From an uncultured Clostridia bacterium (GTDB lineage: Bacteria > Bacillota > Clostridia > Saccharofermentanales > DTU023): DNA of 64,000 nt. Where the stretch lies: contig CAMJYM010000001.1 of NCBI GenBank assembly GCA_946220865.1, forward strand, positions 1-64,000, written 5' to 3'. The position numbers and the translations under genes were made by a program. Under the pieces are notes generated by a model that saw only the letters and a program-made list of their open reading frames with translations, was not told the DNA's origin and made no database searches. Of the stretch, positions 38,955 through 47,850 are shown piece after piece (within the stretch, counting starts at the first letter, position 1; each line of letters opens with the position of its first letter).

Positions 38955-39896
38955 TCAATTTACTTTGCTGTTGTCAGACTCATTTTTTCCAGATGGAAGG
39001 ATCTGTTCTTCACTTAGATATTTTTTCTTGCTCTTTTTCAGCGCTTTAGCATAACGCTTCCCCGTCTTAGTGACCGCAATACCGCCCTGTGCGGTTTCAC
39101 GCAGCGCTGAGGGTAACATGTGCCCGACACGACCCATGGCCTCGATCACTTCATCCGCCGGTATTTCACTGGCAGATCCGGCGAGCGCCATCTCTGCTGC
39201 GGCGAGAGCATTGGCGGCACCCATGGCATTGCGCTTGATGCAGGGAATTTCGACAAGGCCGGCTACCGGATCACAGACCAGGCCTAGAATATTCATCAAT
39301 GCCATCGCCAGGGCTGAGGCCTGCTGCTCTAAACTGCCTCCGGCAGCCCAGGTCAGCGCTGCTGCAGCCATGCCCGAGGCCGCACCGACTTCAGCCTGGC
39401 AGCCCCCTTCAGCTCCAGCAATGGAAGTTTGATTGCCAATGGCCAGGCCAAAAGCTGCGGCGGTGAGCAGATAATGGATTTGGTCTTCGCGGCTGAGCTG
39501 AAGTTTGTCACGTACGGCCATGAGAATAGCCGGAACAACGCCCGCAGATCCGGCCGTTGGTGTGGCGCATATAATGCCCATGGCTGCATTGACCTCATTA
39601 ACAGCAAGCGCGTAGCTGATGGCCCTGAGAAAAAGATCTCCGCTGAGGCCCCGGCCACTTTGTCGATAATCCTCCATGAGTCTGGCGGCCCCTCCGGAGA
39701 GACCGGAATACGAACGTACACCCTCAAGGCCACGCTCGACCGCTGCCACCATGACATCCAGTTTCTGGCTCATATCCTCCAGAATTTCTTCACGGCTGCG
39801 CTCGCCTTCTTCTACTTCTCTGCGCAGAGCAAGCTCCCAAACCGGGATATTAGCTGCCTGGCAGGCCTTAATCATTTCTTTGACAGAGGCAAACAT
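38955..39896 (-). CDS. sdaAA: L-serine dehydratase, iron-sulfur alpha subunit
   Basis: With SdaAB it converts L-serine to pyruvate and ammonia using a 4Fe-4S cluster. The 313-residue protein has ATPTAGSAGVVPAIL, GAEGGCQAEVGAASGMAAAA (cluster Cys), LGLVCDPVAGLVEIPCIKRNAMGAANAL (two further Cys; written here as LVCDPVAG and EIPCIKRNAMG) and ALRETAQGGIAVTKTGK. GGAGAGTG precedes the ATG. It follows sdaAB after about 90 nt. The C-terminus is lysine-rich. Iron-sulfur serine dehydratases are oxygen-sensitive, consistent with an anaerobe. Confidence 0.96.
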   Translation of the reverse strand: MFASVKEMIKACQAANIPVWELALRREVEEGERSREEILEDMSQKLDVMVAAVERGLEGVRSYSGLSGGAARLMEDYRQSGRGLSGDLFLRAISYALAVNEVNAAMGIICATPTAGSAGVVPAILMAVRDKLQLSREDQIHYLLTAAAFGLAIGNQTSIAGAEGGCQAEVGAASGMAAAALTWAAGGSLEQQASALAMALMNILGLVCDPVAGLVEIPCIKRNAMGAANALAAAEMALAGSASEIPADEVIEAMGRVGHMLPSALRETAQGGIAVTKTGKRYAKALKKSKKKYLSEEQILPSGKNESDNSKVN

Positions 39897-39988
39897 CTTT
39901 CACTCTCCGAAGTTCTAGTTATTTAATTATTTCTGATTTTCCCACTTGACTTGTCCAACAATTTGTCTGGCTCATGCAGCTTGCAGCA

Positions 39989-40651
39989 TCAGAACTGAAG
40001 CTGTACAACTTTTTGAATATAAGGCAAGCTGCGCAGTTTCATCAGCAACTCATCGGAGACTTTTCCATCAGCCTCCAGAGTCAGCAGCGCAGATTTTCCC
40101 TTGCCTTTGCGGGAAAGTTCCATGTGGGCAATATTAATTTGTTCACTGCCAAGCATCTGGGTAATGCTGGCCACGACGCCCACTGTATCCTGGTGCATGA
40201 TGAGCAGGGAGGGCACATCGCCCATGAGGCGGACGCGATAACCATCGATATTCATGATCTGAACTGCACCTCCGCCCACTGAAACACCAACAATTTCCAG
40301 TTTTCCCGCCTTGCCATTCAATTGGATACGAGCCGTGTTGGGATGCTGAACGCGCTCATCGCTGGTGTGGATGGTCACCTTCATGCCGGCTTCATGGGCA
40401 AGCTGGAGAGCCTCCGGGATGCGCCGGTCAAAAGTGCTCATGCTGAGCAGACCTGCAACGACAGCGACATCTGTGCCATGGCCGCGAAAGGTATGAGCAA
40501 AGGAACCATAAAAGGTGATGGCCGCCGTTTCCGGCTGTTCGCCATAAATTTCCCTGGCAATCTCTCCTATACGCACCGCACCAGCTGTATGTGAACTCGA
40601 AGGCCCCACCATGACAGGGCCGATAATATCGGCAACACTGTTATATTTCAT
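39989..40651 (-). CDS. sdaAB: L-serine dehydratase, beta subunit
   Basis: The 220-residue subunit has the SDH_beta domain (SVADIIGPVMVGPSSSHTAG, then GHGTDVAVVAGLL, FDRRIPEALQLA) and a C-terminal ACT domain (about 145-220: PSLLIMHQDTVGVVASITQML) that may sense serine. The ATG lies inside the end of recO (11-nt overlap), so serine dehydratase is translated downstream of a DNA repair gene. The split alpha/beta form is usual in Bacillota. Confidence 0.96.
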   Translation of the reverse strand: MKYNSVADIIGPVMVGPSSSHTAGAVRIGEIAREIYGEQPETAAITFYGSFAHTFRGHGTDVAVVAGLLSMSTFDRRIPEALQLAHEAGMKVTIHTSDERVQHPNTARIQLNGKAGKLEIVGVSVGGGAVQIMNIDGYRVRLMGDVPSLLIMHQDTVGVVASITQMLGSEQINIAHMELSRKGKGKSALLTLEADGKVSDELLMKLRSLPYIQKVVQLQF

Positions 40652-41462
40652 GCTCTTTCATCCCCTTTTCACTTTCACGTTCACTTTCTCGGATTTCAAC
40701 TTCAGTCTGAAAGCTGAAATTTTCTAAATCTTCGGCGATTTTGAGCCGCTCGTACTTTTTTTCCATGACTTCTTCACACCAGCGATCCGAAAAAGCAATC
40801 ACTTCTTTTTTCAGAGATTCTTCTGCCTTAAAGGCAAAGAGCTGCTCAACGCGGCAATCCGCCAGATAAAGAAGACAGGCCCTCAGACCGGATGACATGC
40901 GCAGTCTGCCCCCGCTGTCCGCTTCAAGCGGATGGCGCGGGCAGATCAGTCCACCCGTATGAGTTTGAAAGACATAACCCGGCTCGAAAGACGCATGACA
41001 GATGGAGCAATCTCTGAGCCAGGGGCTGAACCCCAGGAGGCAAAGGAAACGGTACTGGGCTATGCGCACATCAAAAAGCGGCTCGCTGGACTGACTGAGG
41101 CGCTGGCTCGCATAAGCCCAGAGCTCATAAGCTCCAGCAACCGTCTGACCTGAACGCAGAGCATCGCAAAATAGTTCTGCAAGATGAGCCGCCGCAGAGA
41201 GCCGTCTGAAGTCTTCGCTCAGAGGCAGAAAAGCATGCAGTAACTCACCCTGATTAAAGCGGAAGCGTCCCTGTGTTTCGAAGAGTTCAAATTCACCGAA
41301 AACAAAAGCCTGTGAGAGAGCCGCTGCTCCGCTGCGGCCACGGCCTGCAGCGGCAGAAATACTGATCAGGCGATCATTTTCCCCCAGCAGATCCAGCATA
41401 CGTCGGTTTTCGCCATAGCGTACCGAGCGCAGCACAAAAGCCTTGCAGAGCAAACGAGGCAT
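40641..41462 (-). CDS. recO: DNA repair protein RecO
   Basis: RecO helps load RecA onto SSB-coated single-stranded DNA with RecR. The 273-residue protein has the N-terminal OB fold (CKAFVLRSVRYGENRRMLDLL), a helical middle, and a zinc site CSICHASF with a later CPRH (about residues 150-180). It begins 4 nt after the ybeY-era stop, matching the usual era-recO order. The C-terminal 50 residues are charged. Confidence 0.95.
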   Translation of the reverse strand: MPRLLCKAFVLRSVRYGENRRMLDLLGENDRLISISAAAGRGRSGAAALSQAFVFGEFELFETQGRFRFNQGELLHAFLPLSEDFRRLSAAAHLAELFCDALRSGQTVAGAYELWAYASQRLSQSSEPLFDVRIAQYRFLCLLGFSPWLRDCSICHASFEPGYVFQTHTGGLICPRHPLEADSGGRLRMSSGLRACLLYLADCRVEQLFAFKAEESLKKEVIAFSDRWCEEVMEKKYERLKIAEDLENFSFQTEVEIRESERESEKGMKEHEI

Positions 41463-41465
41463 CTT

Positions 41466-43076
41466 TTACTCTCCACCATAGCCCAATTCTTTAAGCGCCG
41501 CTGGATTTTCACGCCAGCGTTCTTTCACTTTAACATAGAGGTGAAGATCGCAGGGACAGTCCAGCAGATACTCCATGCGCTCACGTGCACGGCTGCCAAT
41601 CTCCTTAATCCGCTCGCCACCCTTGCCAAGGAGCATGGCCTTGTGCTGGCTGCGCTCGCAGTAAATGATCGCTGAAATTTTGACGCGCACACGTTTTTCT
41701 TCACCCGTCTCCGCATCCACACGCAGATCCTCATCGAACGATTCAAGTACTACCGCCACCTGATGGGGAATTTCTTCTTTCATCTGGCGCAGGATCTCGG
41801 AACGAACGAGTTCACGCACCAGAGAGCCTTCCGTCTGATCGGTCATGACTTCTTCAGAAAAAACAGCGGGGCCTTCCGGCAGAACCCGTTTTATCTCTTC
41901 AAGCAGCTCATCCAGTCCTTCGCCTGTTTTCGCAGAGATCGGCACAATGGCCGCCGGTTGCAGAGCCTCATTAAAAGCAGCCATCAGCGGTAAAATCGCA
42001 GCTTTGTGAGCAATGTCACATTTATTCAAGACAAGGATAAGCGCTTTGTTTCGATCATGAGCCCTCCTCGCCACGCGCTTTTCAATCTCTTCCACCCGTG
42101 GTTTAAAACTGGCTTCAATGAGCAAAAGCAAGACATCCGCTTCATCCATGGCGACACTGATGGATTTGCTCATGGCCCGATCTAAAGCATGTTTCTCGAC
42201 ATGAATGCCAGGCGAATCAATAAAGATCATCTGAGCATCGGCATCATTGATTACCGCACGGATTAAACTTCGTGTCGTCTGAGCTTTAGGTGAAGTGATG
42301 GCCAGTTCGCTGCCGGCAAGCTCATTTAAAAGCGTTGATTTGCCAACATTAGGACGGCCTACCAGGGCAATGCAGCCACAGCGGCTGATTCCGCTGAGTT
42401 CATTATTTTTACTCTCTTCCTCCTGAGTCTCCAGGGCAGCAGAAGACATGGAAGCTTCTGACGGTGAACTTGCCCTACTTAGCCTTTCGTCATCCCTGGG
42501 CTCCTCGGTCGCATCATTCCTGACCTGGCGGGCCTCACCTTCCTGCTCTAAGCCAAGGCCCACGGCCTCCATAATTTCACGCTGTTTCTCCCGCATACGT
42601 TGTTCTTCAGCGGCTTTCATATGATCGTAACCAAGGCAGTGAAGCAGACCATGGATGGCCAGAAAGACCAGTTCACGTTCAAAACTGTGGCCATATTCAT
42701 CGGCCTGTTTTACTGCTTTTCCGGGGGATATAACGATTTCTCCGAGCAGGACCTCACCACTCTCAGCCTCCGGATTTTGCCAGTCATAGCGCTGCAGTTC
42801 CTGCTGCAATTTTCCTTCATAAAAGTCAAAACCGGGAAAAGAAAGCACATCCGTCTCACGGTCGACCTCGCGTTGTTCACGGTTCAGCGTGCGCATGGCT
42901 GCGGCCGAGCAAAAAGTCAATTCCAGAAGAGCGTGAGTTACCTCCTCCGGCCAGCCGGAATTTTTTGGCAATGCCAGTGCAAAAGCCAGAGAAAGAGCTT
43001 TTTGCAGAAGTGGCAGCTGACCTTCCAGGGCTACTTTTCTTTGCTTATTACTGATTGTCACGTGAAGAGTCGGCAT
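41466..43076 (-). CDS. YbeY-Era fusion: rRNA maturation endoribonuclease plus ribosome-assembly GTPase
   Basis: One uninterrupted 536-residue frame encodes two proteins normally made separately. Residues 1-170 are YbeY, with the zinc motif HGLLHCLGYDH (H142, H146, H152) of the endonuclease that acts in 16S rRNA 3' maturation. Residues about 172-230 form a Glu/Ser/Asp-rich linker. Residues 231-536 are Era: G1 GRPNVGKSTLL, G2 region SPKAQTTR, G3 FIDSPGIH, G4 LNKCD, G5 PISAKTGEG, and a C-terminal KH domain (LLGKGGERIKEIGSRA) that binds the 16S 3' end. The order ybeY then era between pgpH and recO is the usual clostridial one, so the fusion is in place. An internal start near residue 210 (MSSAALETQ) might also yield free Era. 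Confidence 0.95.
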   Translation of the reverse strand: MPTLHVTISNKQRKVALEGQLPLLQKALSLAFALALPKNSGWPEEVTHALLELTFCSAAAMRTLNREQREVDRETDVLSFPGFDFYEGKLQQELQRYDWQNPEAESGEVLLGEIVISPGKAVKQADEYGHSFERELVFLAIHGLLHCLGYDHMKAAEEQRMREKQREIMEAVGLGLEQEGEARQVRNDATEEPRDDERLSRASSPSEASMSSAALETQEEESKNNELSGISRCGCIALVGRPNVGKSTLLNELAGSELAITSPKAQTTRSLIRAVINDADAQMIFIDSPGIHVEKHALDRAMSKSISVAMDEADVLLLLIEASFKPRVEEIEKRVARRAHDRNKALILVLNKCDIAHKAAILPLMAAFNEALQPAAIVPISAKTGEGLDELLEEIKRVLPEGPAVFSEEVMTDQTEGSLVRELVRSEILRQMKEEIPHQVAVVLESFDEDLRVDAETGEEKRVRVKISAIIYCERSQHKAMLLGKGGERIKEIGSRARERMEYLLDCPCDLHLYVKVKERWRENPAALKELGYGGE

Positions 43077-45240
43077 CCGGATACTTTATCCTTTCATGAA
43101 AATGACCTGCATAAACCTGCAGGAAAGCCTGCATGATTTTTTCTACGTCAGCGTAGGACAGGCCGGAATTCTTGAATTGATTTTGCTCATTTTTAATTTT
43201 GAGCACATTACGCATAACCTCTTCTGCTTCTTTTAGATTGTTACAGCCAGAAGATTTGACGGCAGCTTCTGTCGAGTCTGCCAGCATGACAATCGCGGAC
43301 TCACGGCTGGATGGCAGAGGGGTGTGATAGCGGTAGAGATCCGGATTGGGATCAGGGCGTCCTTCCCGCTCAGCTTCAGCTTTAGCTTTATGGTAAAAAT
43401 ATTGAAGGACCGTGCTGCCATGATGTTCAAGAGCAATGCGCAGCACAGGCATGGGCAGATTCAGACGTTTGCCGAGCTTATAGCTGTCTTCAGGGTGCCG
43501 GGTAATAATGCGGGTTGATTCTTCCGGCGTCAGATAATCGTGAGGGTTATAGCCCTGCTGGTTCTCCGTAAACATGAGCGGATTTTCTAATTTCCCGATG
43601 TCATGATAATAAGCCCCAACACGGCAAATCATAGCATTCGCTCCCACAGCCTCAGCTGCTGTATCCGCCAGATTGGCGACCATCATCGAGTGCTGCGAGG
43701 TGCCCGGAGCTTCCACGAAAAGACGCCGCATGAGGGGTTGTCCCGGCTGTGAAAGCTCAATCAGGCGCAGCGGTGATACGGTATTAAAAATCATTTCAAA
43801 GAGCGGCATGAGGCCTATGGCGGCAATGACTGAAGATGCCCCGGAAAGGACACTCGAGGCCACGGCAACCCCAAAGCTTGCTGCTGTCGTACGCTGCATA
43901 AATGAGTAAGCAGCCGAACTCATAAAGTTGACACAGGAAATGGCCAGGATCAGCTTGGCAAAATTATCCTGACGCGTGATGTTCTGAGTAAAGAGAGCCG
44001 CCACAGCACAGCCGAGTATGGCGACGAGCAGAAAAGCCGGGTTAAAGTTGACCATGGGCATGACCGCGACAATAAGAAGGGCGCTCATGACAAGAGAGGT
44101 TTCAAAGCCAAAATAGGCGCTGATCAGCACAGAAGAAAAATAAACCGGTGGCGAAAGCTGCATGCTCTGTCCCAGATAAGCCGAAAAGGCCATTGGGATG
44201 AGAAGCGATATCACCAGGGTCAGCATCTCCCGGTTAAAGCCAAGAAGCTGCGGCTGCGCAAAACGCAGGTAGATAATGGCAAGAGAATAGAGAATCAGCA
44301 GGAGCAGGGCCTGACCGCCGAGAATCTGGTAATCAATGCTCTTAGCATCAATGAGATTCAGTCCCATGAGCAGTGCGTAAGTTTCGTCAGTGATGATATC
44401 TCCTTCGCTGACGATACGTGTACCGCGGTTGATCATGATGGGATTTTGCTGGACATTGTTGAAGGCATCCTGGCGGGCATTTTCCGTGGCGACCTGGTTA
44501 AAGATAACGTTGGGCTCCAGGAGTACGCCAAGCAGTTGAATCGCAAGATTTTTGTCATTGCGGTAAAAGGATTCGTTCTTGTAGATTGTCTCTACTTCTT
44601 CCCTGATGCTATCCCCGATAGAAAGATCGTCCAGGGACTGTCTCATGATCACGTCGGCACTGGAACGCACATTGTTGCTGAATACAGCAAAACGTTCATT
44701 GGACATCTGAAGAATGTCCAGGATCAGCTGAAGATCAGGTTCCTTCTCAAGTTTTTCGCTGATTTCCGCAAGCAAACCTGTGGCCGCCGCCGTCACTTCG
44801 CTGTTGCTGGGGCGATAGTCTCCTTCGTCCGGTCCATCATTCTGCAGACGGTAGAGCTGTTTTCGGCTGGCTGAAACGATTTCCAGAAAGCTGCGGGTTC
44901 GGCCCAGCGAGCGATCTGAAACTTCCTGGGATTGTGTCATCTTGTTAGGAACCAGGGCTGCAGCTTCTGTGGCACGTCGATGGGTTTCAGCATAGTTGAC
45001 GATGCTTCGCGGAGCCTCAATATCGTAAGGACTGGCATCACTGACATGCAAATTATAGGTTTTAGGACGTGAACCAATATAGACGAGGAGGATCATAAGA
45101 GCAAAACTCAAGATCAGGAGGAGTGGTCCGGACCATTTAAAAAGACCTTTTCTGTCTTTCAGTGAATGTGCGGACTGCTTTTCCTCAAGAGGGCCTGAGT
45201 CTGTTTTTTTATCGCGCAGAGGCAGTGGATTTTCCTTCAT
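43048..45240 (-). CDS. pgpH: 7TM-HD family cyclic-di-AMP phosphodiesterase PgpH
   Basis: PgpH-type proteins hydrolyse c-di-AMP to pApA. The 730-residue protein has one N-terminal helix (LLILSFALMILLVYI), a large external 7TMR-HDED domain (about 65-290), seven membrane helices (about 300-480) and a cytoplasmic HD domain with GTSQHSMMVANLADTAAE and AYYHDIGKLENPLMF, then EHHGSTVLQYFYHKA. Length and layout match PgpH/YqfF. The start overlaps the phoH stop by 4 nt; the end overlaps ybeY-era by 29 nt. Confidence 0.95.
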   Translation of the reverse strand: MKENPLPLRDKKTDSGPLEEKQSAHSLKDRKGLFKWSGPLLLILSFALMILLVYIGSRPKTYNLHVSDASPYDIEAPRSIVNYAETHRRATEAAALVPNKMTQSQEVSDRSLGRTRSFLEIVSASRKQLYRLQNDGPDEGDYRPSNSEVTAAATGLLAEISEKLEKEPDLQLILDILQMSNERFAVFSNNVRSSADVIMRQSLDDLSIGDSIREEVETIYKNESFYRNDKNLAIQLLGVLLEPNVIFNQVATENARQDAFNNVQQNPIMINRGTRIVSEGDIITDETYALLMGLNLIDAKSIDYQILGGQALLLLILYSLAIIYLRFAQPQLLGFNREMLTLVISLLIPMAFSAYLGQSMQLSPPVYFSSVLISAYFGFETSLVMSALLIVAVMPMVNFNPAFLLVAILGCAVAALFTQNITRQDNFAKLILAISCVNFMSSAAYSFMQRTTAASFGVAVASSVLSGASSVIAAIGLMPLFEMIFNTVSPLRLIELSQPGQPLMRRLFVEAPGTSQHSMMVANLADTAAEAVGANAMICRVGAYYHDIGKLENPLMFTENQQGYNPHDYLTPEESTRIITRHPEDSYKLGKRLNLPMPVLRIALEHHGSTVLQYFYHKAKAEAEREGRPDPNPDLYRYHTPLPSSRESAIVMLADSTEAAVKSSGCNNLKEAEEVMRNVLKIKNEQNQFKNSGLSYADVEKIMQAFLQVYAGHFHERIKYPDADSSRDNQ

Positions 45241-46238
45241 GATTGTCGTCTCCGAACTTCTGCCGCCGTCAGAGGGCGACGATATTTTTCACTTTTCTCA
45301 TAAGCGGCAATGATACGCTGAACCAGGGCATTTCTCACGACATCTTCTTTCTTCAGGCGAACGAAACTGACACCCTCAACTGAACCAAGAATGCGTTCGA
45401 TGTCCTTAAGGCCACTGCGCCGTTCCGGCGGCAGGTCGATCTGCGTGATGTCACCCGTCACGACCGCCCTGGAGCGGAAGCCTATGCGCGTGAGAAACAT
45501 CTTCATCTGCTCAGCTGAGGTGTTCTGAGCCTCATCCAGTATAATAAAAGCATCGTCAAGTGTACGCCCGCGCATGTAAGCCAAGGGAGAAATTTCTATG
45601 GCTCCACGTTCCAGATGGCGAGCAAATTGATCCTGTCCCATAAGTTCATAAAGAGCATCATAGAGCGGACGCATATAGGGATCGACTTTCGTCTGAAGAT
45701 CTCCAGGCAAAAAACCCAGCTTTTCACCGGCTTCAACAGCTGGCCGGGTCAGGATGATACGGGAGATCTGATGAGTTTTAAAGGCTGTGACTGCCATGGC
45801 CACAGCCAGAAAAGTTTTGCCCGTACCAGCCGGCCCGATGGCAAAGGTCAACTCATGTTCACGCATGGCTTTTATATAGCGCGACTGTCCTCTGGTTTTA
45901 GCCCGTACCGGTCGGCCTTTGGCGCTCACACAGATCAGCTCGGAAGAAATGCCATCCGGCAGCAGGGCTTCCGTGTCCGAATCGGAGGAGGCCACAGCCA
46001 GAAGATAATTGAGCTGCTGTTCACTCACTTCGCCTTCACGCCTGTAGGCCGCCTGGAGATTTCTCCAAATGGCTTCCGCCTGCTGAACCGGCAGATCTTC
46101 GCCTTCAATCAGGAGTCCTTCGCCATCCTGAGAGGTCGATACTCCAAAGCAGCGGTCTATGACCGCCGCATTGTGGTTGAGCACGCCCAGCAGAGCCAGC
46201 CTTTCTTCGTTATTTGCAACTTCCAGAATTTTCTGCAT
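45237..46238 (-). CDS. phoH: PhoH family ATPase
   Basis: The 333-residue protein has Walker A IGPAGTGKTFLAVAMAV, the Walker B/Q region DDAFIILDEAQNTSAEQM, FLTRIGFRSRAVVTGDITQIDLP (read as RIGFRS and VTGDITQIDLP) and RLKKEDVVRNALVQRI. PhoH-like proteins are RNA-associated ATPases, here next to ybeY as in most bacteria, and are thought to assist rRNA maturation. There is no Shine-Dalgarno before the ATG. An extended -10 promoter (TGATATAAT) ends 10 nt before it, predicting a leader of only about 3-5 nt. Confidence 0.95.
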   Translation of the reverse strand: MQKILEVANNEERLALLGVLNHNAAVIDRCFGVSTSQDGEGLLIEGEDLPVQQAEAIWRNLQAAYRREGEVSEQQLNYLLAVASSDSDTEALLPDGISSELICVSAKGRPVRAKTRGQSRYIKAMREHELTFAIGPAGTGKTFLAVAMAVTAFKTHQISRIILTRPAVEAGEKLGFLPGDLQTKVDPYMRPLYDALYELMGQDQFARHLERGAIEISPLAYMRGRTLDDAFIILDEAQNTSAEQMKMFLTRIGFRSRAVVTGDITQIDLPPERRSGLKDIERILGSVEGVSFVRLKKEDVVRNALVQRIIAAYEKSEKYRRPLTAAEVRRRQS

Positions 46239-46248
46239 ATTACTTCGT

Positions 46249-46257
46249 ATTATATCA
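46249..46257 (-). promoter_or_regulatory. phoH extended -10 promoter
   Basis: Minus strand reads TGATATAAT, a perfect -10 with a TGn extension; no clear -35. It ends 10 nt before the phoH ATG and probably drives phoH-pgpH-ybeY/era-recO-sda. 46258-46323 shows nothing else. Confidence 0.65.
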
Positions 46258-46323
46258 AGTTTTCAGCTAAGCATAGGAACCGATGTCACCGTTTAAGCAT
46301 GCTGCCCGTTGTAAAAATAAAAC

Positions 46324-47241
46324 TTAAAGCTGTCTTAATTTTTCTCTGAGAAGCAAGTAGTCAGGCGGCAGTGGTGCCTCAAAAACTTTCTCAAGACCAT
46401 CTCTGGGATCCGTGAAACGCAGACGGAAAGCATGCAGAGCCTGGCCCTTCATGCCAAAAGTTTCACGTTTGGGAATATAGAGAGGATCTCCGACGATAGG
46501 ATGACCAATATAGAGCAGATGTACGCGGATCTGGTGGGTGCGTCCGGTTTCAAGTCTGAGTTCCAGCTCGCTATGCTGGGAAAAGTTTTCCAGAACATTG
46601 AAGTGTGTGCGTGCTTCTCTGCCGCCGGCCACCACAGCATAGCGCTGACGATTACGTGGATCCCGCCCCAGGGGAGCATCTATGAGTCCGGAACGAACAG
46701 GCGGCAGTCCCCAGACAAGAGCACGATAATCTCGTTCGACCTTATGCTCCTTAATTAAAGCTGCCATCTGGCGGTGGAATTTTTCATTTTTTACAACCAG
46801 CAGCAGGCCGGACGTATCTTTATCAATACGGTGAACAATTCCCGGCCGACCGCTTTCGCTACCTGTATCTAAATCCTGACCAAGATAATTCAATAATCCG
46901 TTAACAAGCGTTCCGGCGCGATGGCCAGGGGCCGGATGAACGACCAGTCCACGTTCTTTGTTGAGGATAAGACAGTCCTCATCTTCATAAATAATGTGCA
47001 GCGGGATCTCCTCCGCCTGCGGCCTGCCTGCAGAAGCTGACTTGTCAGGCAGGTAAAGGATCGTATCTCCGGGAACCAGGGCTGTCCCCGCCTTGACATT
47101 TTTTCCATTGAGCAGAATGCGCTTTTCCCTGAAAGCCTTGCTGATCTGGCTGCGTGACAACTCGGGCAGCTGGCCCGTCAGCCAGAGATCAAGGCGTCTT
47201 GCTGCTTCTTCAGAGTGAATTTCTATGCTTTTTTCGTTCAT
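46324..47241 (-). CDS. RluD-type 23S rRNA pseudouridine synthase
   Basis: The 305-residue protein has an N-terminal S4 domain (RLDLWLTGQLPELSRSQISKAF) and the RluA catalytic domain with the Asp motif GIVHRIDKDTSGLLLVVK (about 135), LVWGLPP, and the LRLETGRTHQIRVHL loop. RluD-type enzymes modify helix 69 of 23S rRNA; the exact site here is inferred from S4 plus length and its position after lspA, the usual place. A purine-rich GGCGGAAAG lies upstream. A second RluA-family protein without this S4 signature strength is at 51744. Confidence 0.9.
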   Translation of the reverse strand: MNEKSIEIHSEEAARRLDLWLTGQLPELSRSQISKAFREKRILLNGKNVKAGTALVPGDTILYLPDKSASAGRPQAEEIPLHIIYEDEDCLILNKERGLVVHPAPGHRAGTLVNGLLNYLGQDLDTGSESGRPGIVHRIDKDTSGLLLVVKNEKFHRQMAALIKEHKVERDYRALVWGLPPVRSGLIDAPLGRDPRNRQRYAVVAGGREARTHFNVLENFSQHSELELRLETGRTHQIRVHLLYIGHPIVGDPLYIPKRETFGMKGQALHAFRLRFTDPRDGLEKVFEAPLPPDYLLLREKLRQL

Positions 47242-47259
47242 TATCTTTCCGCCTGGAGG

Positions 47260-47814
47260 TCAATATTTTTCTTTTCCCTGCTCCTGACTCAGCTTCTCAC
47301 CGCTTTCTGAGAAAGAAGCAGGCAAAAGCTGATCCAGAATTTCACTTTGTCGCAGCAAGAGGATGAAAAGTAAAACAGAGCCGAGAACGATGCAGGAATC
47401 CGCAATATTAAAGCTCGGAAATTCATAGCTGCCAAAATGGAAGCTCAGAAAATCTACAACTGAGCCACGCAACAGACGATCAAGAAGGTTTCCCAGATTT
47501 CCAGCGAGCATCATCGAGAGGAAGATCTGAGCAGGGCGATGGCTGCTAAGTCTCAGGATACCCCAGACCAGAAAAAAAGCAGCCAACAGGGCGATAAGAG
47601 TAAAAAAGACAGATCCGTACGCATGCTCAGACAAAAAGCCCCAGGCAGCCCCCTTATTGCGAATATGGCTGAAACCAAAAAAATGGCCCAGTACAGGTAC
47701 ATAGTCGCCAAGGGGGATCTTCCTGATCACCAGAGCTTTACTGACTTGATCGATGGCAAGGAGAATAAATCCGAAAATAAATACAGGTGTTAGAGAAGCT
47801 TCTCTTGTTTTCAA
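47260..47814 (-). CDS. lspA: Lipoprotein signal peptidase
   Basis: LspA is the aspartic protease that removes the signal peptide of diacylglyceryl-prolipoproteins. The 184-residue protein has four membrane helices and the catalytic signatures: GNLLDRLLRGSVVDFLSFHFG (first Asp in NLLDR, read here as AGNLGNLLDR and VVDFLSF) and FNIADSCIVLG (second Asp). It begins with TTG (47814), with GGAGG 7 nt upstream and no ATG near. The C-terminal 25 residues are an extra charged tail. Confidence 0.94.
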   Translation of the reverse strand: MKTREASLTPVFIFGFILLAIDQVSKALVIRKIPLGDYVPVLGHFFGFSHIRNKGAAWGFLSEHAYGSVFFTLIALLAAFFLVWGILRLSSHRPAQIFLSMMLAGNLGNLLDRLLRGSVVDFLSFHFGSYEFPSFNIADSCIVLGSVLLFILLLRQSEILDQLLPASFSESGEKLSQEQGKEKY

Positions 47815-47850
47815 TCCTGAACCTCCACTGCGTAATACGACTCTTTACTT

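Noticed and set aside
42370..42600. Possible sequencing frameshift joining ybeY and era
   Set aside because: The linker reads as an ordinary acidic coding sequence in one frame with both domains intact and full length; no stop or frame change is visible, though only resequencing can exclude an error.
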